64,000 nucleotides of DNA from Candidatus Schekmanbacteria bacterium (GTDB lineage Bacteria; CSSED10-310; JACPHN01): contig JACPHN010000019.1 of the NCBI GenBank assembly GCA_016188575.1, positions 113,996-177,995 on the forward strand, read 5' to 3'. A program made the position numbers and the translations under genes. How positions within the stretch are numbered: position 1 is the first letter of the stretch; every line of letters starts with the position of its first letter. The notes beneath the pieces were generated by a model that worked only from the letters and a program-made list of their open reading frames with translations, was not told the origin of the DNA and searched no databases. Below, piece by piece: positions 8,687 through 16,816 of this stretch.

Positions 8687-9256
8687 GAGTGCAGGTGCAA
8701 CTACGAGTCATCCATTGGGCGGTTCCCGAAGCCCGGGGAGTCGCATTCCTCGGGCTTCACCCTTTGCGGAGGTGGAGGTGGCGCAGCTTGTCGAACCGCA
8801 ACGCAGGAGACGATCTGGCATCCCAGAGGGGGGGCGTCGGTAGAAAAGGCAGCTCAGAGGGCAACGAGAGACGTCTGCACCTGCCGGGCTCTTTGGCTCC
8901 ACGGCGCATTCAGGGTCGACTGGTATCCTATTCCTCGATTCCGCCACGGGCAATCGCGGCCGACTGGTCCCTTGGTCCACGATACGTGGCCACCTTCGAG
9001 GCCGCGATTAACGGTCCTGGCCTCGTTGCTGCTCGGCAGGGCGACCCGTAGCGGGCGGGCGATCCGGGGATCCGCGCCGCGCTTGCAGTTGAGCGTGGGG
9101 GCGAGGTACGATGTCGGACCAGCAGCCTGGTCGGAATGGCCCATCATCGGGCATTGCTGTTGCTCGTCTGGGCCGGTGATGTGGAGCACAGGCCATGGGC
9201 TCGCACTGCAGCGACGCGCCGGGATGGCGGCGTCGAAGAGCGTCGGGAGGTACGCG
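8687..9256. other. Intergenic, no supported gene
   Basis: About 570 bases between the Cys-rich protein gene and the DUF6429 gene. Long open frames cross it on both strands, as expected from the high GC content, but none carries a motif or ribosome binding site. I see no inverted terminal repeats that would define an intact insertion sequence. Confidence 0.35.
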
Positions 9257-9490
9257 GTGAAACTCAACACCGGCCGCATCGATGAAGCCGTTTTGGCGCT
9301 CCTACAGCTTGGGCTCCACGACGGCGCCAGAGCCTGGAAGTCTCACGATTGGGACGCACTGGACCGACTGCATGCAAAGGGCTACATCACCGATCCGGTG
9401 GGTAAAGCAAAGTCCGTCACGCTCACCGAGGAGGGGCTTCGCGAATCAGAGCGTCTGCTCGAAGTGTTGTTTTGCGAACCGGACGAGTAA
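9257..9490 (+). CDS. DUF6429 family protein
   Basis: This 77-residue protein begins at a GTG with GGGAGG 6 bases upstream, although the open frame extends much further 5'. The sequence matches the DUF6429 family over its whole length: RIDEAVLALLQLGLHDGARA, WDALDRLHAKGYI, DPVGKAKSVTLTEEGL. The pattern looks like a small winged-helix-like fold, with the KAKSVTLTEEG segment placed as a wing, but that structural reading is inference. The function is unknown. Members often occur singly or near mobile elements, and here the surrounding 2 kb is degraded. It is followed by the YciI-like gene 74 bases downstream, which has its own ribosome binding site. Confidence 0.75.
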   Translation: MKLNTGRIDEAVLALLQLGLHDGARAWKSHDWDALDRLHAKGYITDPVGKAKSVTLTEEGLRESERLLEVLFCEPDE

Positions 9491-9564
9491 CCGCACTCGC
9501 CCAGTCGCAATCCTCGCCTGTGCGACCAACCTTCCAACGCCCGCGGCAACGAAAGGACACGACA

Positions 9565-9948
9565 ATGAGGGTCATGGTGATCGTGAAGGCAACGAAGAAC
9601 AGCGAAGCTGGCGTAATGCCGAGCGAGGAGCTGCTCACCGCGATGGGCAGCTATAATGAGGAGCTTGTCAAGGCCGGCATCATGCTCGCGGGCGATGGCC
9701 TTCACCCGAGCGCCAAGGGCAAGCGCATTCTGTTTTCCGGGAGCAAGCGCTGCGTCGCCGACGGTCCGTTCTCCGAGACGAGGGCGCTCATTGCCGGCTA
9801 CTGGGTCTGGCAGGTCCGGTCAATGGAGGAGGCCGTCGAGTGGGCGCTGCGCTGCCCGGATCCGATGCCGGGCGAGGACGCCGAGCTTGAAATTCGCCCC
9901 ATCTTCGAGGCGGACGACTTCGGCTCGCGACCTTGCTCTCCTGCTTGA
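9565..9948 (+). CDS. YciI-like DGPF-domain protein
   Basis: This 127-residue protein has its ATG at 9565 with AAGGA 7 bases upstream; the open frame upstream of it is not conserved. It matches the DGPF/YCII-related family: MRVMVIVKATKNSEAG at the start, then DGLHPSAKG, VADGPFSETRALIAGYW and WALRCPDP. The family has a ferredoxin-like dimeric alpha-beta fold, and many members lie next to ECF sigma factor genes of the SigJ type. No such sigma gene is adjacent here; the only ECF fragment is 6 kb away at 16241. The DGPF motif is intact. The biochemical role of the family is not established, and members are often loosely annotated as dehydrogenase-like. Confidence 0.85.
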   Translation: MRVMVIVKATKNSEAGVMPSEELLTAMGSYNEELVKAGIMLAGDGLHPSAKGKRILFSGSKRCVADGPFSETRALIAGYWVWQVRSMEEAVEWALRCPDPMPGEDAELEIRPIFEADDFGSRPCSPA

Positions 9949-10016
9949 GCGCCGCTGCCAACTGAATGGCCCCGCCACCACCGGAGCCGAGCCATGAATG
10001 AGGCCCGATCCGAAAG

Positions 10017-12713
10017 CTAAGGACAAGCGACGGGTGCGGTGCTCAGCACTCCAGAGTTGTTTACCGTTAGCCTGAAACAGTTTGAACCATCTGTGGCTCT
10101 CAGGATGAGCCCGGTTCCCTGTGTAGAGATGGCTGCATCACCGCCAGCCACCTGAAGTCTCGCGTTGGCACTTGATGTGCCGATCCCGACGTCACCGTCG
10201 GAGTCGATTCTCATGCTTTCAGTTCCTGTGCGATCGGATTGCGTCATCTGATTAACAAAAACCAATACATCTTCACTTTCTCGCCGCATCGCGACGTCGG
10301 TGACCGTTGCGTCACTTGAAGTCAGGCCACCAGGGCCGAATTCGATCTGGGATGACGGGTAAGAGTTTATGCGAAAGAGAGGCTCAGCTTGCCCCCCGAT
10401 GAAGCCTTCGAAGTGGCTGCCAACAGTTGTTTTGACAGAGGCCACGATCCCCTTGTTGTCAAACTCGAACACCGATATTCCATCTGGAATTGTCGGGCTT
10501 TCGCTGTATAGAACACGAAATGCAGGACTCCCGTCCCCAGCCGCGATGATCCGTCCGAGCTTGAATGCCGGGTTTGTGACTGCGGGCGTGCCGAGGCTAC
10601 CGGAGTGTCTGAATTCAAGTTGACGCTCCGCGCCCGGAACCTGCTCAAGAAGTATGTTGCCTTCTTTTACATATAGTCCTATGTTTGGATCTTGTGATGG
10701 TTCTGTGTTTACTCCGACGCTAGAGAATGACGCGGACGATGGCGCTACCTGTCCTATAGGAGTATTGTCTATCTGTCCGGCAACTATAGTAAGATTATCA
10801 TCCGCCTCAGCGTCGGAAACTACAGACGTTGATGCTGCGACGTTTGCCGCACTAACATTCGTCAGGTTCTCGCCATTGCCTGTGAAACTCGTCGCCAGCA
10901 CGTCACCTCCCTCATCCACAGAGAACACCTGAGCCGGTGTGACAGTCCCCTTCGAAATTGCAAAAAACTTCTGGTCTGCCGTCGGAGTATCACTGGTGAA
11001 ATCTAACAGTAGCTGCCCTGAAGCAAGCGTGTTCTCCAGTTCTACGTTAAATCCGCCCGTCAGCTTAAGACCAGCATCCAGTGTGACGGTGTCAGCCAAC
11101 TGTGCCCCGTCGATCCCATCGTTGCTTATTCCTACGGTGTCCGATCCCACTGTGATCGCATTGCCGGCTCCCACAGCCAGCGGGCTTTCATCGCCTCCCG
11201 TCAGGCCAGCTCCGGCCACCGAGGGGTCAAGCTGAGCTCCTGTTATTCCGCCGTTGCTGATCCCGACGGTCACCGCGTCGGCCGCGGCGTCTCCTGTGAT
11301 CGTGATGCCGATTCCATTGAGCAATTGCAATGTGTCCGTCGGACTGTCTGCTTTCGGGTCAGTCCCCGCAGAAACATCAATGGTCTCAAAGAGATTCTGC
11401 GTAGGTGTGCCGATCGCAGCGTCCAAATCCTTGAGCGCACCCTGCACCGTCGGGGAGTCGGAGTTGCTCAGCTCGTCGAACACGCCGACCAGGAACGCAC
11501 CGCTGTCGTTGGCCGCTGTATTCTCATTGAGCGTCGTCGTACCATCTGTGTTTCCTGCGAACTGTATGTCCTTGATCTCGCTGTCCCTATGTAGCGCTGA
11601 AGCAATAAAGGCCTCCCCTACTGTTCCACTCGAGACATTTGTGCCACTCAAGGACGCCAGCCCAGAGCCATTGCCAATGAAGCTCTTGGCGGTTGCCGCG
11701 CCTTCCACGCTGAGGTTCGCCATTTTCTCAGGAGAGTTATTCGTGAGACTGAGCGTCGTGTCAGTGCCGCCACTATTCATCTCGAGTGTCTGCGAGGATG
11801 TGCTGGTTCTGACCAGGAAGTCGGACGGCTGCCTACCGGCCAAGGTCTGGGCATCAAGAGCCTCAAAGGCATGGAGTACAGAGCCGAATGGAAGATCGGG
11901 ACTCAGTAAATGAAACAGCCCCGAGGTGGCATCTTCCTCACGTGCCGAAAACCACACTCGGAGTCCTAGCTCGTGACCGACCAACGCTGCTGCTGGCAGC
12001 GGAGACATGTTTGGTTCCTTGCCAAGGTACGCGAAGAAATGGCCATCAGCAAGCGGAAGTGAAAGAAATGCCTGAGGCTCTGGTAGAACTCCATCATTCG
12101 TCCAGACGGCATTATCCTGCTCATCGAGAATCGCAAACTTGAAGTAGCCAGTTCCATTGGTTGCTTTGCCTTCAACCAATACACGTCCTTGATAAGTCAC
12201 CCACGCGGGGAGAGCATAAGAGAAAGGTGTCACAAATAGAAACACTGCGGATATCGCGATGAACGGCCGGACAGGTGTTGAACGTCTGCGTGCAAGCCAT
12301 CCAACGAAAAAACCAGCCGTGAGCAACACTACAACACCGAAGCGCTGAATTGCCCAGACTACCAGGCCCTGGATAGCGTCCCCCCAGTAACCATCACTGA
12401 TCCTCGCCGAGCCATCGGATGTGGCGCGCACGCCAACAGGCCCGGTCTGGCCGACAATGCTCAACGCCTGGAAACTTGATGTGCAATCGTGTTGCGCACC
12501 CGCAGTCGCGGGAAAAGCGGAACGTTCCAAGAGGATGTCTTGGGCGCTCGCCAGGGTGGAGCCGCAGATCCCCCCGAGAAAGGCGGCAGCGACAAGCGAA
12601 ACCGCACGAAATAGACTGACCAGTGTATTCGCACTAGTTCCGCACGGGAAGACTCTGGGCGCTGCTAGAGTATTGGTGAGAACGACCTGGACTGGCCGCA
12701 ATCTTGTTTTCAT
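10017..12713 (-). CDS. Large exported trimeric-fibre-like protein with fused N-terminal module
   Basis: This 898-residue protein starts at the ATG at 12713, which has a strong GGAGGAG just upstream; the GTG at 12734 lies upstream of that site. The first 60 residues carry a signal peptide ending near SAQ. Residues about 60-115 (SIVGQTGPVG, ISDGYWGD) resemble a short surface module. A hydrophobic helix ending in ARRR then reads like a C-terminal sorting tail. A second export-like hydrophobic stretch (AISAVFLFVTPFSYA) follows before WVTYQGRVLVEG. The rest is low-complexity Ser/Thr/Asn/Gly beta-rich sequence with recurring FIGNGSGLASLSGTNV-type turns, typical of tail-fibre-like bacterial surface proteins. 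The coding sequence is clearly less GC-rich than its neighbours, consistent with transfer or unusual selection. No endosialidase-type intramolecular chaperone is visible. Confidence 0.7.
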   Translation of the reverse strand: MKTRLRPVQVVLTNTLAAPRVFPCGTSANTLVSLFRAVSLVAAAFLGGICGSTLASAQDILLERSAFPATAGAQHDCTSSFQALSIVGQTGPVGVRATSDGSARISDGYWGDAIQGLVVWAIQRFGVVVLLTAGFFVGWLARRRSTPVRPFIAISAVFLFVTPFSYALPAWVTYQGRVLVEGKATNGTGYFKFAILDEQDNAVWTNDGVLPEPQAFLSLPLADGHFFAYLGKEPNMSPLPAAALVGHELGLRVWFSAREEDATSGLFHLLSPDLPFGSVLHAFEALDAQTLAGRQPSDFLVRTSTSSQTLEMNSGGTDTTLSLTNNSPEKMANLSVEGAATAKSFIGNGSGLASLSGTNVSSGTVGEAFIASALHRDSEIKDIQFAGNTDGTTTLNENTAANDSGAFLVGVFDELSNSDSPTVQGALKDLDAAIGTPTQNLFETIDVSAGTDPKADSPTDTLQLLNGIGITITGDAAADAVTVGISNGGITGAQLDPSVAGAGLTGGDESPLAVGAGNAITVGSDTVGISNDGIDGAQLADTVTLDAGLKLTGGFNVELENTLASGQLLLDFTSDTPTADQKFFAISKGTVTPAQVFSVDEGGDVLATSFTGNGENLTNVSAANVAASTSVVSDAEADDNLTIVAGQIDNTPIGQVAPSSASFSSVGVNTEPSQDPNIGLYVKEGNILLEQVPGAERQLEFRHSGSLGTPAVTNPAFKLGRIIAAGDGSPAFRVLYSESPTIPDGISVFEFDNKGIVASVKTTVGSHFEGFIGGQAEPLFRINSYPSSQIEFGPGGLTSSDATVTDVAMRRESEDVLVFVNQMTQSDRTGTESMRIDSDGDVGIGTSSANARLQVAGGDAAISTQGTGLILRATDGSNCFRLTVNNSGVLSTAPVACP

Positions 12714-12985
12714 TCCTACTCCTCCGAGTGGCACAACACATTCCAGCGTCGAGGACGCGTGAGACGCAGTTCGTAGCTCTTGGCGGCGCTCAGCCGCAAG
12801 CGCCGCGCGCGACGAGCTGTTGAGGGCCGTGAGGGGATTTCTGCTTGCGCCGACCCCGATCCCGAGTCAAAGCCGAGTCTCGCACGCGTAGCGCCGGCTT
12901 CCCGCTCGCAGTGGCGGTCGCAGGCTTGATTCGTTCGCCGACGACCGCTGCCAGCCGGTGCGCAATGCGCGGTGCCGGAATCAGC

Positions 12986-14386
12986 TCAACACACCTCGCC
13001 TTGCGCGCCGAGGAGCTGCCGTCGGAGCGGATCGCCGATGCACGTTGGAGTCGAGGTCGGCGAGGGAGTCGGCGTCTGCGTCGGCGTGCTGGTCGCGGTG
13101 CCGGTCGCGGTGCTCGTGTACGTCGCCGTGGGCGTCACTGTGGGGGTATCGGTCGGCGGTGGCGTGAACGTCGCGGTAGGCGTCGGGGACGACATCGCCG
13201 TGGGCGTAGAGGTGGGCGTTTCCCCGCCCACCGGGCCACCAAGCAGCGTCTGCGACAGCGTTCGCGCAAACGACGACTGACCTTCTTCGCAATAATCGCA
13301 TGCCGATTCACCGCCGACGAACGCCGTCACCTCTATGGGCTTGACTGCGGTAAGCCTACCGAAGTCGATAGCCGCCCACGCCATGCCGCGCTCGTTTGTC
13401 AGCGCCGCAGCCGATGATGCGAGCACCGCGGCACCGCGCACGCCAAAGCGCACAGGAACCCCTGCCACTCGCCCGCCGAGGGCATCGCGGACGATGACAG
13501 CGACCGAGCAGACCGTATTCGCTGGCACCACCCGCCCGTAGTCGGCGCAGTCATTCAAGCCCCACGCCCCAAAGTGGACCCACGCGACGTCCGACAGCCC
13601 GACCAGCTCGATTTCCGCCTGCGTCATGGGCTCAGCAAAGCCCTGATCCGGCAAAATCATCGCCGACAGCTCAGCCTTCCCCAGCGCTTCTCCAGCGGCC
13701 AGGTAGGGCGCTACCAAATAGGCTTCCGCGCGCCCCGCGGCGTCTGTCGTCACGTACGCGGGACAAAGCACGTCCGCGCCGCCGGAATCCAGCTTCAAGC
13801 AGCCGCGGCTCGTGCGCATGGCCAGGCGAACACCGCCGACACCTTTTCCATCCCGGGCAAGCTGGGCGACAACTCCGATCACGGAACGGCCATCAGCGAT
13901 TGCAGTAGCTCGCTCGGGTGTCAAGGCGAGCGTGACCGCTCCCGCGGTCAGCTCGAAGGGCACCTTGAGCTGAACGTACCCCGCGACTTCCGCCGCGATC
14001 AGGTAGCGACCGGGAGCATTACCGGTGACCAGCGTCAGCCGCGCCGCGCCATTTCCATCAGTGCGCACAGTGGCTCCCGCCGAGCCCGACTCGGCGAAGG
14101 TGGCACCGCCTTCGATGCGCAGGTCGACCTCCCTGTTGGCCGCGGGCTGGTCGCCACGCGTGGCGCTGATCGACACCACCGCCCGAGCGGCCCCATTCGC
14201 CGGCAACACCGCAGGGTCCACGACCACCTCGAGCTCATCGACGATCTCGTCGACGCGGTCCGATACGTCATTGTCGAGAAGACTGTCGCATCCCAGCACC
14301 AATCCCAGCGCGACCAGCGCGGCGAACACCATGATCGACATTGCCGGGAATACGGTGGCTGCCCGCTTGTCTATGTTCCTGCTCAT
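12986..14386 (-). CDS. Lipoprotein with Ig-like (Big-type) domains and Thr-Pro linker tail
   Basis: This 466-residue predicted lipoprotein has a hydrophobic segment ending in LVLGC, lipidated on Cys33. Two bacterial Ig-like or invasin-like domains follow: VVVDPAVLPANGAARAVVSI through GRYLIAAEVAG, then LALTPERATAIADGRSVIGV onward, with the typical TDAAGRAEAYL motif. A third, Cys-containing domain lies near residues 260-370. The C-terminus is a Thr/Pro/Ser-rich linker of about 60 residues, and the last 20 residues end oddly in a Cys. Its ATG overlaps the stop of the VWA gene by ATGA, so it is translationally coupled as the last gene of a three-gene operon. It is probably a periplasmic or surface-anchored adhesive or scaffold protein. 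Confidence 0.75.
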   Translation of the reverse strand: MSRNIDKRAATVFPAMSIMVFAALVALGLVLGCDSLLDNDVSDRVDEIVDELEVVVDPAVLPANGAARAVVSISATRGDQPAANREVDLRIEGGATFAESGSAGATVRTDGNGAARLTLVTGNAPGRYLIAAEVAGYVQLKVPFELTAGAVTLALTPERATAIADGRSVIGVVAQLARDGKGVGGVRLAMRTSRGCLKLDSGGADVLCPAYVTTDAAGRAEAYLVAPYLAAGEALGKAELSAMILPDQGFAEPMTQAEIELVGLSDVAWVHFGAWGLNDCADYGRVVPANTVCSVAVIVRDALGGRVAGVPVRFGVRGAAVLASSAAALTNERGMAWAAIDFGRLTAVKPIEVTAFVGGESACDYCEEGQSSFARTLSQTLLGGPVGGETPTSTPTAMSSPTPTATFTPPPTDTPTVTPTATYTSTATGTATSTPTQTPTPSPTSTPTCIGDPLRRQLLGAQGEVC

Positions 14387-15336
14387 GGAAGGATATACCG
14401 CGCCGTGTCGAATAAGCCGTTGTAGGACACTGTGACCGCGATTTCGCTGCCCGAGTCCAGCGCTGCCACGGTCGCGACGAGCTTGTAGGTAACCAGCTCT
14501 ATCGTGCTCGCGTCGCGATAGGCTTCGGCCGCGGCGTCGACAGCGGCCTGGGTATAGTAGCTGCCACCGGTGCCCGCGGCGATGCGCTGCAGGTAGCCCT
14601 CGTCGAAGTCGGCGGAGCGTAGGCCGATCAAGTAGACCGCGACACCGAGCTGCCGGGCGGCGGCAATGACGGCCGTTTCCGTCGCGTTCGAGTAGTTCTC
14701 GCCGCCGTCAGATAGCACCACGACGGCGCGGCGGTTTGCTTCGCCCTGCAGGTACCCGGTACCGGCCAGAATGGCGTCGCTCAATCGCGACCGCAGGTTT
14801 GGGTGCTTAAAGGGAAGCGATAGGGCCGCCGAGACGCTGTCGAGGCTTCCCGTCATGGCCTGCAGAAGCTCGATGTCCTCGCTGAACTTCAGCAGTGCGC
14901 CGCGATCGGCCGTGCCCATCAGGCCGATGAACGCGGCCGCGGCGGCCTCCATTTCGCCCCGCAGGTTCACATCTGGATAGATGCTCTCGCTGTAGTCGAG
15001 CACCACCGCGGCGGAAACGTGCAGGCGCTCGGAGCTCTGGGAAGTCGCCAACGAAATCTCGCCGCTGGAGAGGTTGGCGGTGGCGGCGTAGAGAAAGAAG
15101 TTCCCCGGCTGCAGGCGCGCAATGCTCGTGCCATCCTGATTGACGACTGCAACATCGAGCTCCACTCTGTCGCCGGACAGCCGCGCCGAGCGAATCGTCA
15201 CGTCAATGGCCCGCGTCTGCGTGTCGGTCGGATCGGAAAAGCCAGACTGCGGGGCAGTCGGCGGATCGAGACACGCGACGAGCAAGGCACCGAGCGCGAA
15301 GGTGCCGAGCACGGTGAAGCGGCTATTCCAAGCCAT
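14383..15336 (-). CDS. VWA-domain lipoprotein
   Basis: This 317-residue protein starts at the ATG at 15336, preceded by GGAGG; the open frame upstream is not conserved. A short signal peptide ends with LLVAC, giving a lipobox Cys22. Residues 105-300 form a von Willebrand factor A domain with the MIDAS motif DYSES at 114-118 and a later SDGGENYSNAT segment that supplies the acidic and polar residues expected around the metal site. VWA domains with an intact MIDAS bind divalent metal and a protein ligand. The gene overlaps both neighbours (14 bases with the beta-barrel gene, ATGA with the Ig-like lipoprotein gene). This suggests the three products form an envelope complex, with the VWA protein as the binding component. 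Confidence 0.85.
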   Translation of the reverse strand: MAWNSRFTVLGTFALGALLVACLDPPTAPQSGFSDPTDTQTRAIDVTIRSARLSGDRVELDVAVVNQDGTSIARLQPGNFFLYAATANLSSGEISLATSQSSERLHVSAAVVLDYSESIYPDVNLRGEMEAAAAAFIGLMGTADRGALLKFSEDIELLQAMTGSLDSVSAALSLPFKHPNLRSRLSDAILAGTGYLQGEANRRAVVVLSDGGENYSNATETAVIAAARQLGVAVYLIGLRSADFDEGYLQRIAAGTGGSYYTQAAVDAAAEAYRDASTIELVTYKLVATVAALDSGSEIAVTVSYNGLFDTARYILP

Positions 15337-16000
15337 GGTCTGAGCGCCTCCACAAGACACTGGTAACAACTCCCACACTGACTCCGCCGAGATCGTCCTC
15401 GCCAAACGCCTGCGCGGCGCCGCCCTCGCCGGTTGCGCCGGGGAGCCAGGAATAGGCAGCTTCCAGGCCAATGGTCAGCCAGTCTGTCGCGTGCAGCTCA
15501 CCGCCGGCGGCGAGCTCAAAGGCGGGGCAGGCCGAGGAAGAGGAAAGACCGCCACCGGACCCTTCTTCCACGCGAGCGGCCCCGAGCGCCGCGACGCCGT
15601 ATCCGGTCATCGTGCCCGAACGCACGAAATCTCCACGCAGCCCGGCGAGGAGCCGGTGAATCTGCAAGGTGGAGCGCACGCCGGCCTTGATCCACGAGTT
15701 GCCGCCGCCGCCGAAGGCTACCGCTTCACCGCTGGCGCGCAGGTAGTCGTAGCCGAGCCGTACGGACAGGCGCCCGCCAGCAAGTGGCGTCGTGCGAGTT
15801 GCGAGCAGTCCGAAACGCGGTGCTCCTTTCTCGTAGACCAACGCGTAACTGTCCCTGGCGTTGGTCGGCTCGTGGTAGGCGCCCGAGAGGGAAAAAACGT
15901 AGTCGGCCGCGACCGCGGTGGGCATCTCGGGAAACCCCGCGGCAACCACAAGGAGGAGACAACTGACCGCCAGGCCCCGTGGGCTCATGCGCCTCACCAT
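15323..16000 (-). CDS. Outer-membrane beta-barrel-like protein
   Basis: The product has about 225 residues if started at the ATG at 16000, or 221 from 15988; neither start has a strong ribosome binding site, so the 5' end is uncertain. A signal peptide covers roughly the first 33 residues (LAVSCLLLVVAAG through TAVAAD). The mature part alternates amphipathic strands with Gly-rich turns: FSLSGAYHEPTNA, RLSVRLGYDYLRA, LLAGLRGDFV, WLTIGLEAAYSWLPG. The last strand ends SVGVVTSVLWRR, resembling small outer-membrane barrels. It is the first gene of the operon with the VWA and Ig-like lipoproteins. The promoter must lie within 16000-16250, on the strand opposite the sigma fragment. Confidence 0.65.
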   Translation of the reverse strand: MVRRMSPRGLAVSCLLLVVAAGFPEMPTAVAADYVFSLSGAYHEPTNARDSYALVYEKGAPRFGLLATRTTPLAGGRLSVRLGYDYLRASGEAVAFGGGGNSWIKAGVRSTLQIHRLLAGLRGDFVRSGTMTGYGVAALGAARVEEGSGGGLSSSSACPAFELAAGGELHATDWLTIGLEAAYSWLPGATGEGGAAQAFGEDDLGGVSVGVVTSVLWRRSDHGLE

Positions 16001-16240
16001 TGGGGTCCGGCCTCGGGAGCGCGGCGCGCCGGGCAACAGCTTCCACGTATCGGACATGATCGCGAGGCGACCGCCCTCACCCACGCGCACGCGCGCTCCG
16101 GCCGCCGTACACACCAACGCCATTATTCGTCCTCGATGATTCGTTGCCGCCAGACCGTCCACAGCGGGCGGGGTAGGAAATGGATCTACCGATCAAACGG
16201 TCCAAATAACGCCCCACGTTCAAAAACGCAAGGGGTCCTC

Positions 16241-16393
16241 GGGAGCCCTGGGCCCACCGGCCTGCCCTACGAGGAGATCGCCATCAACCTTGGCATCTCG
16301 TTGTCGGCAGCCAAGGTGAAAGTCCACCGGGCTCGAATCAGGCTGGCATCTACATGTAGGAATGCGGAGAGATTGCATGACTGTGACTCGTGA
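16241..16393 (+). pseudogene. ECF sigma factor, region 4 fragment
   Basis: In this frame the sequence GLPYEEIAINLGISLSAAKV followed by KVHRARIRLA is a complete region 4.2 helix-turn-helix of an ECF sigma factor. Upstream of it, where region 2 and the rest of region 4 should be, there is only unrelated sequence without a start or ribosome binding site. The gene therefore appears 5' truncated. Its stop at 16393 overlaps the start of the downstream anti-sigma-like gene by 17 bases, the arrangement expected of an original sigma/anti-sigma pair. Confidence 0.6.
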
Positions 16394-16784
16394 CGTAATT
16401 CTTGATCTGTTGCCGCTGTACCTGGCCGACGAAGCGAGCCAGGATACGCGGGTGCTGGTCGAGAAGTTCCTCGAGCAGGATCGAGAGCTCGCTCGGCTGG
16501 TCGAGGAAACGCCGGACAGGCTTCTCTCGGCCAAGATCCCGGTGCCCCTCACCGAGGAGCACGAACTGAAAACCCTGAAAAGGACCAAGACCATGATGAA
16601 GTTGCGAAGTGTGCTCCTGGGCTGCGCCATATTTTTCAGTACAGCTCCTTTTACAGCATACTTCCCATCTGCGGGGGACAGATGGCTGCTGATGGAAAAG
16701 CTGCCGGCGCTTGCGATTGTCTTCGCCATCGTGGGCATGTCTGCGTGGATTGGCTATTTCACCGTTGGGCGCATGTTGCGGTGA
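16377..16784 (+). CDS. Anti-sigma-factor-like membrane protein
   Basis: This 135-residue protein has its ATG at 16377 with GGAGAG 5 bases upstream; an in-frame ATG at 16362 is less well placed. The N-terminal 60 residues (VTRDVILDLLPLYLADEAS, then VLVEKFLEQDRELARL) match the N-terminal helices of zf-HC2-type anti-sigma proteins, with DLLPLYLADEAS as the typical motif. The usual HxxxCxxC zinc ligands are absent. Two hydrophobic segments follow (around residues 75-100 and 105-130), so it is an inner-membrane protein. It overlaps the ECF sigma fragment, its presumed former partner. With the sigma factor broken it may be an orphan, or it may act on a sigma factor encoded elsewhere. Confidence 0.65.
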   Translation: MTVTRDVILDLLPLYLADEASQDTRVLVEKFLEQDRELARLVEETPDRLLSAKIPVPLTEEHELKTLKRTKTMMKLRSVLLGCAIFFSTAPFTAYFPSAGDRWLLMEKLPALAIVFAIVGMSAWIGYFTVGRMLR

Positions 16785-16816
16785 CATTGGGGAGAGGTCG
16801 GCGGCCCCCCTCCATC

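Noticed and set aside
10017-12713. Prophage, because of the tail-fibre-like protein
   Set aside because: No capsid, terminase, portal, tail or lysis genes are near. Fibre-like surface proteins with signal peptides are common in this kind of genome.
12845-14425. Plus-strand open frames opposite the lipoprotein operon
   Set aside because: They are low-complexity shadows of the Thr/Pro linker and Ig-like coding sequence, without start signals.
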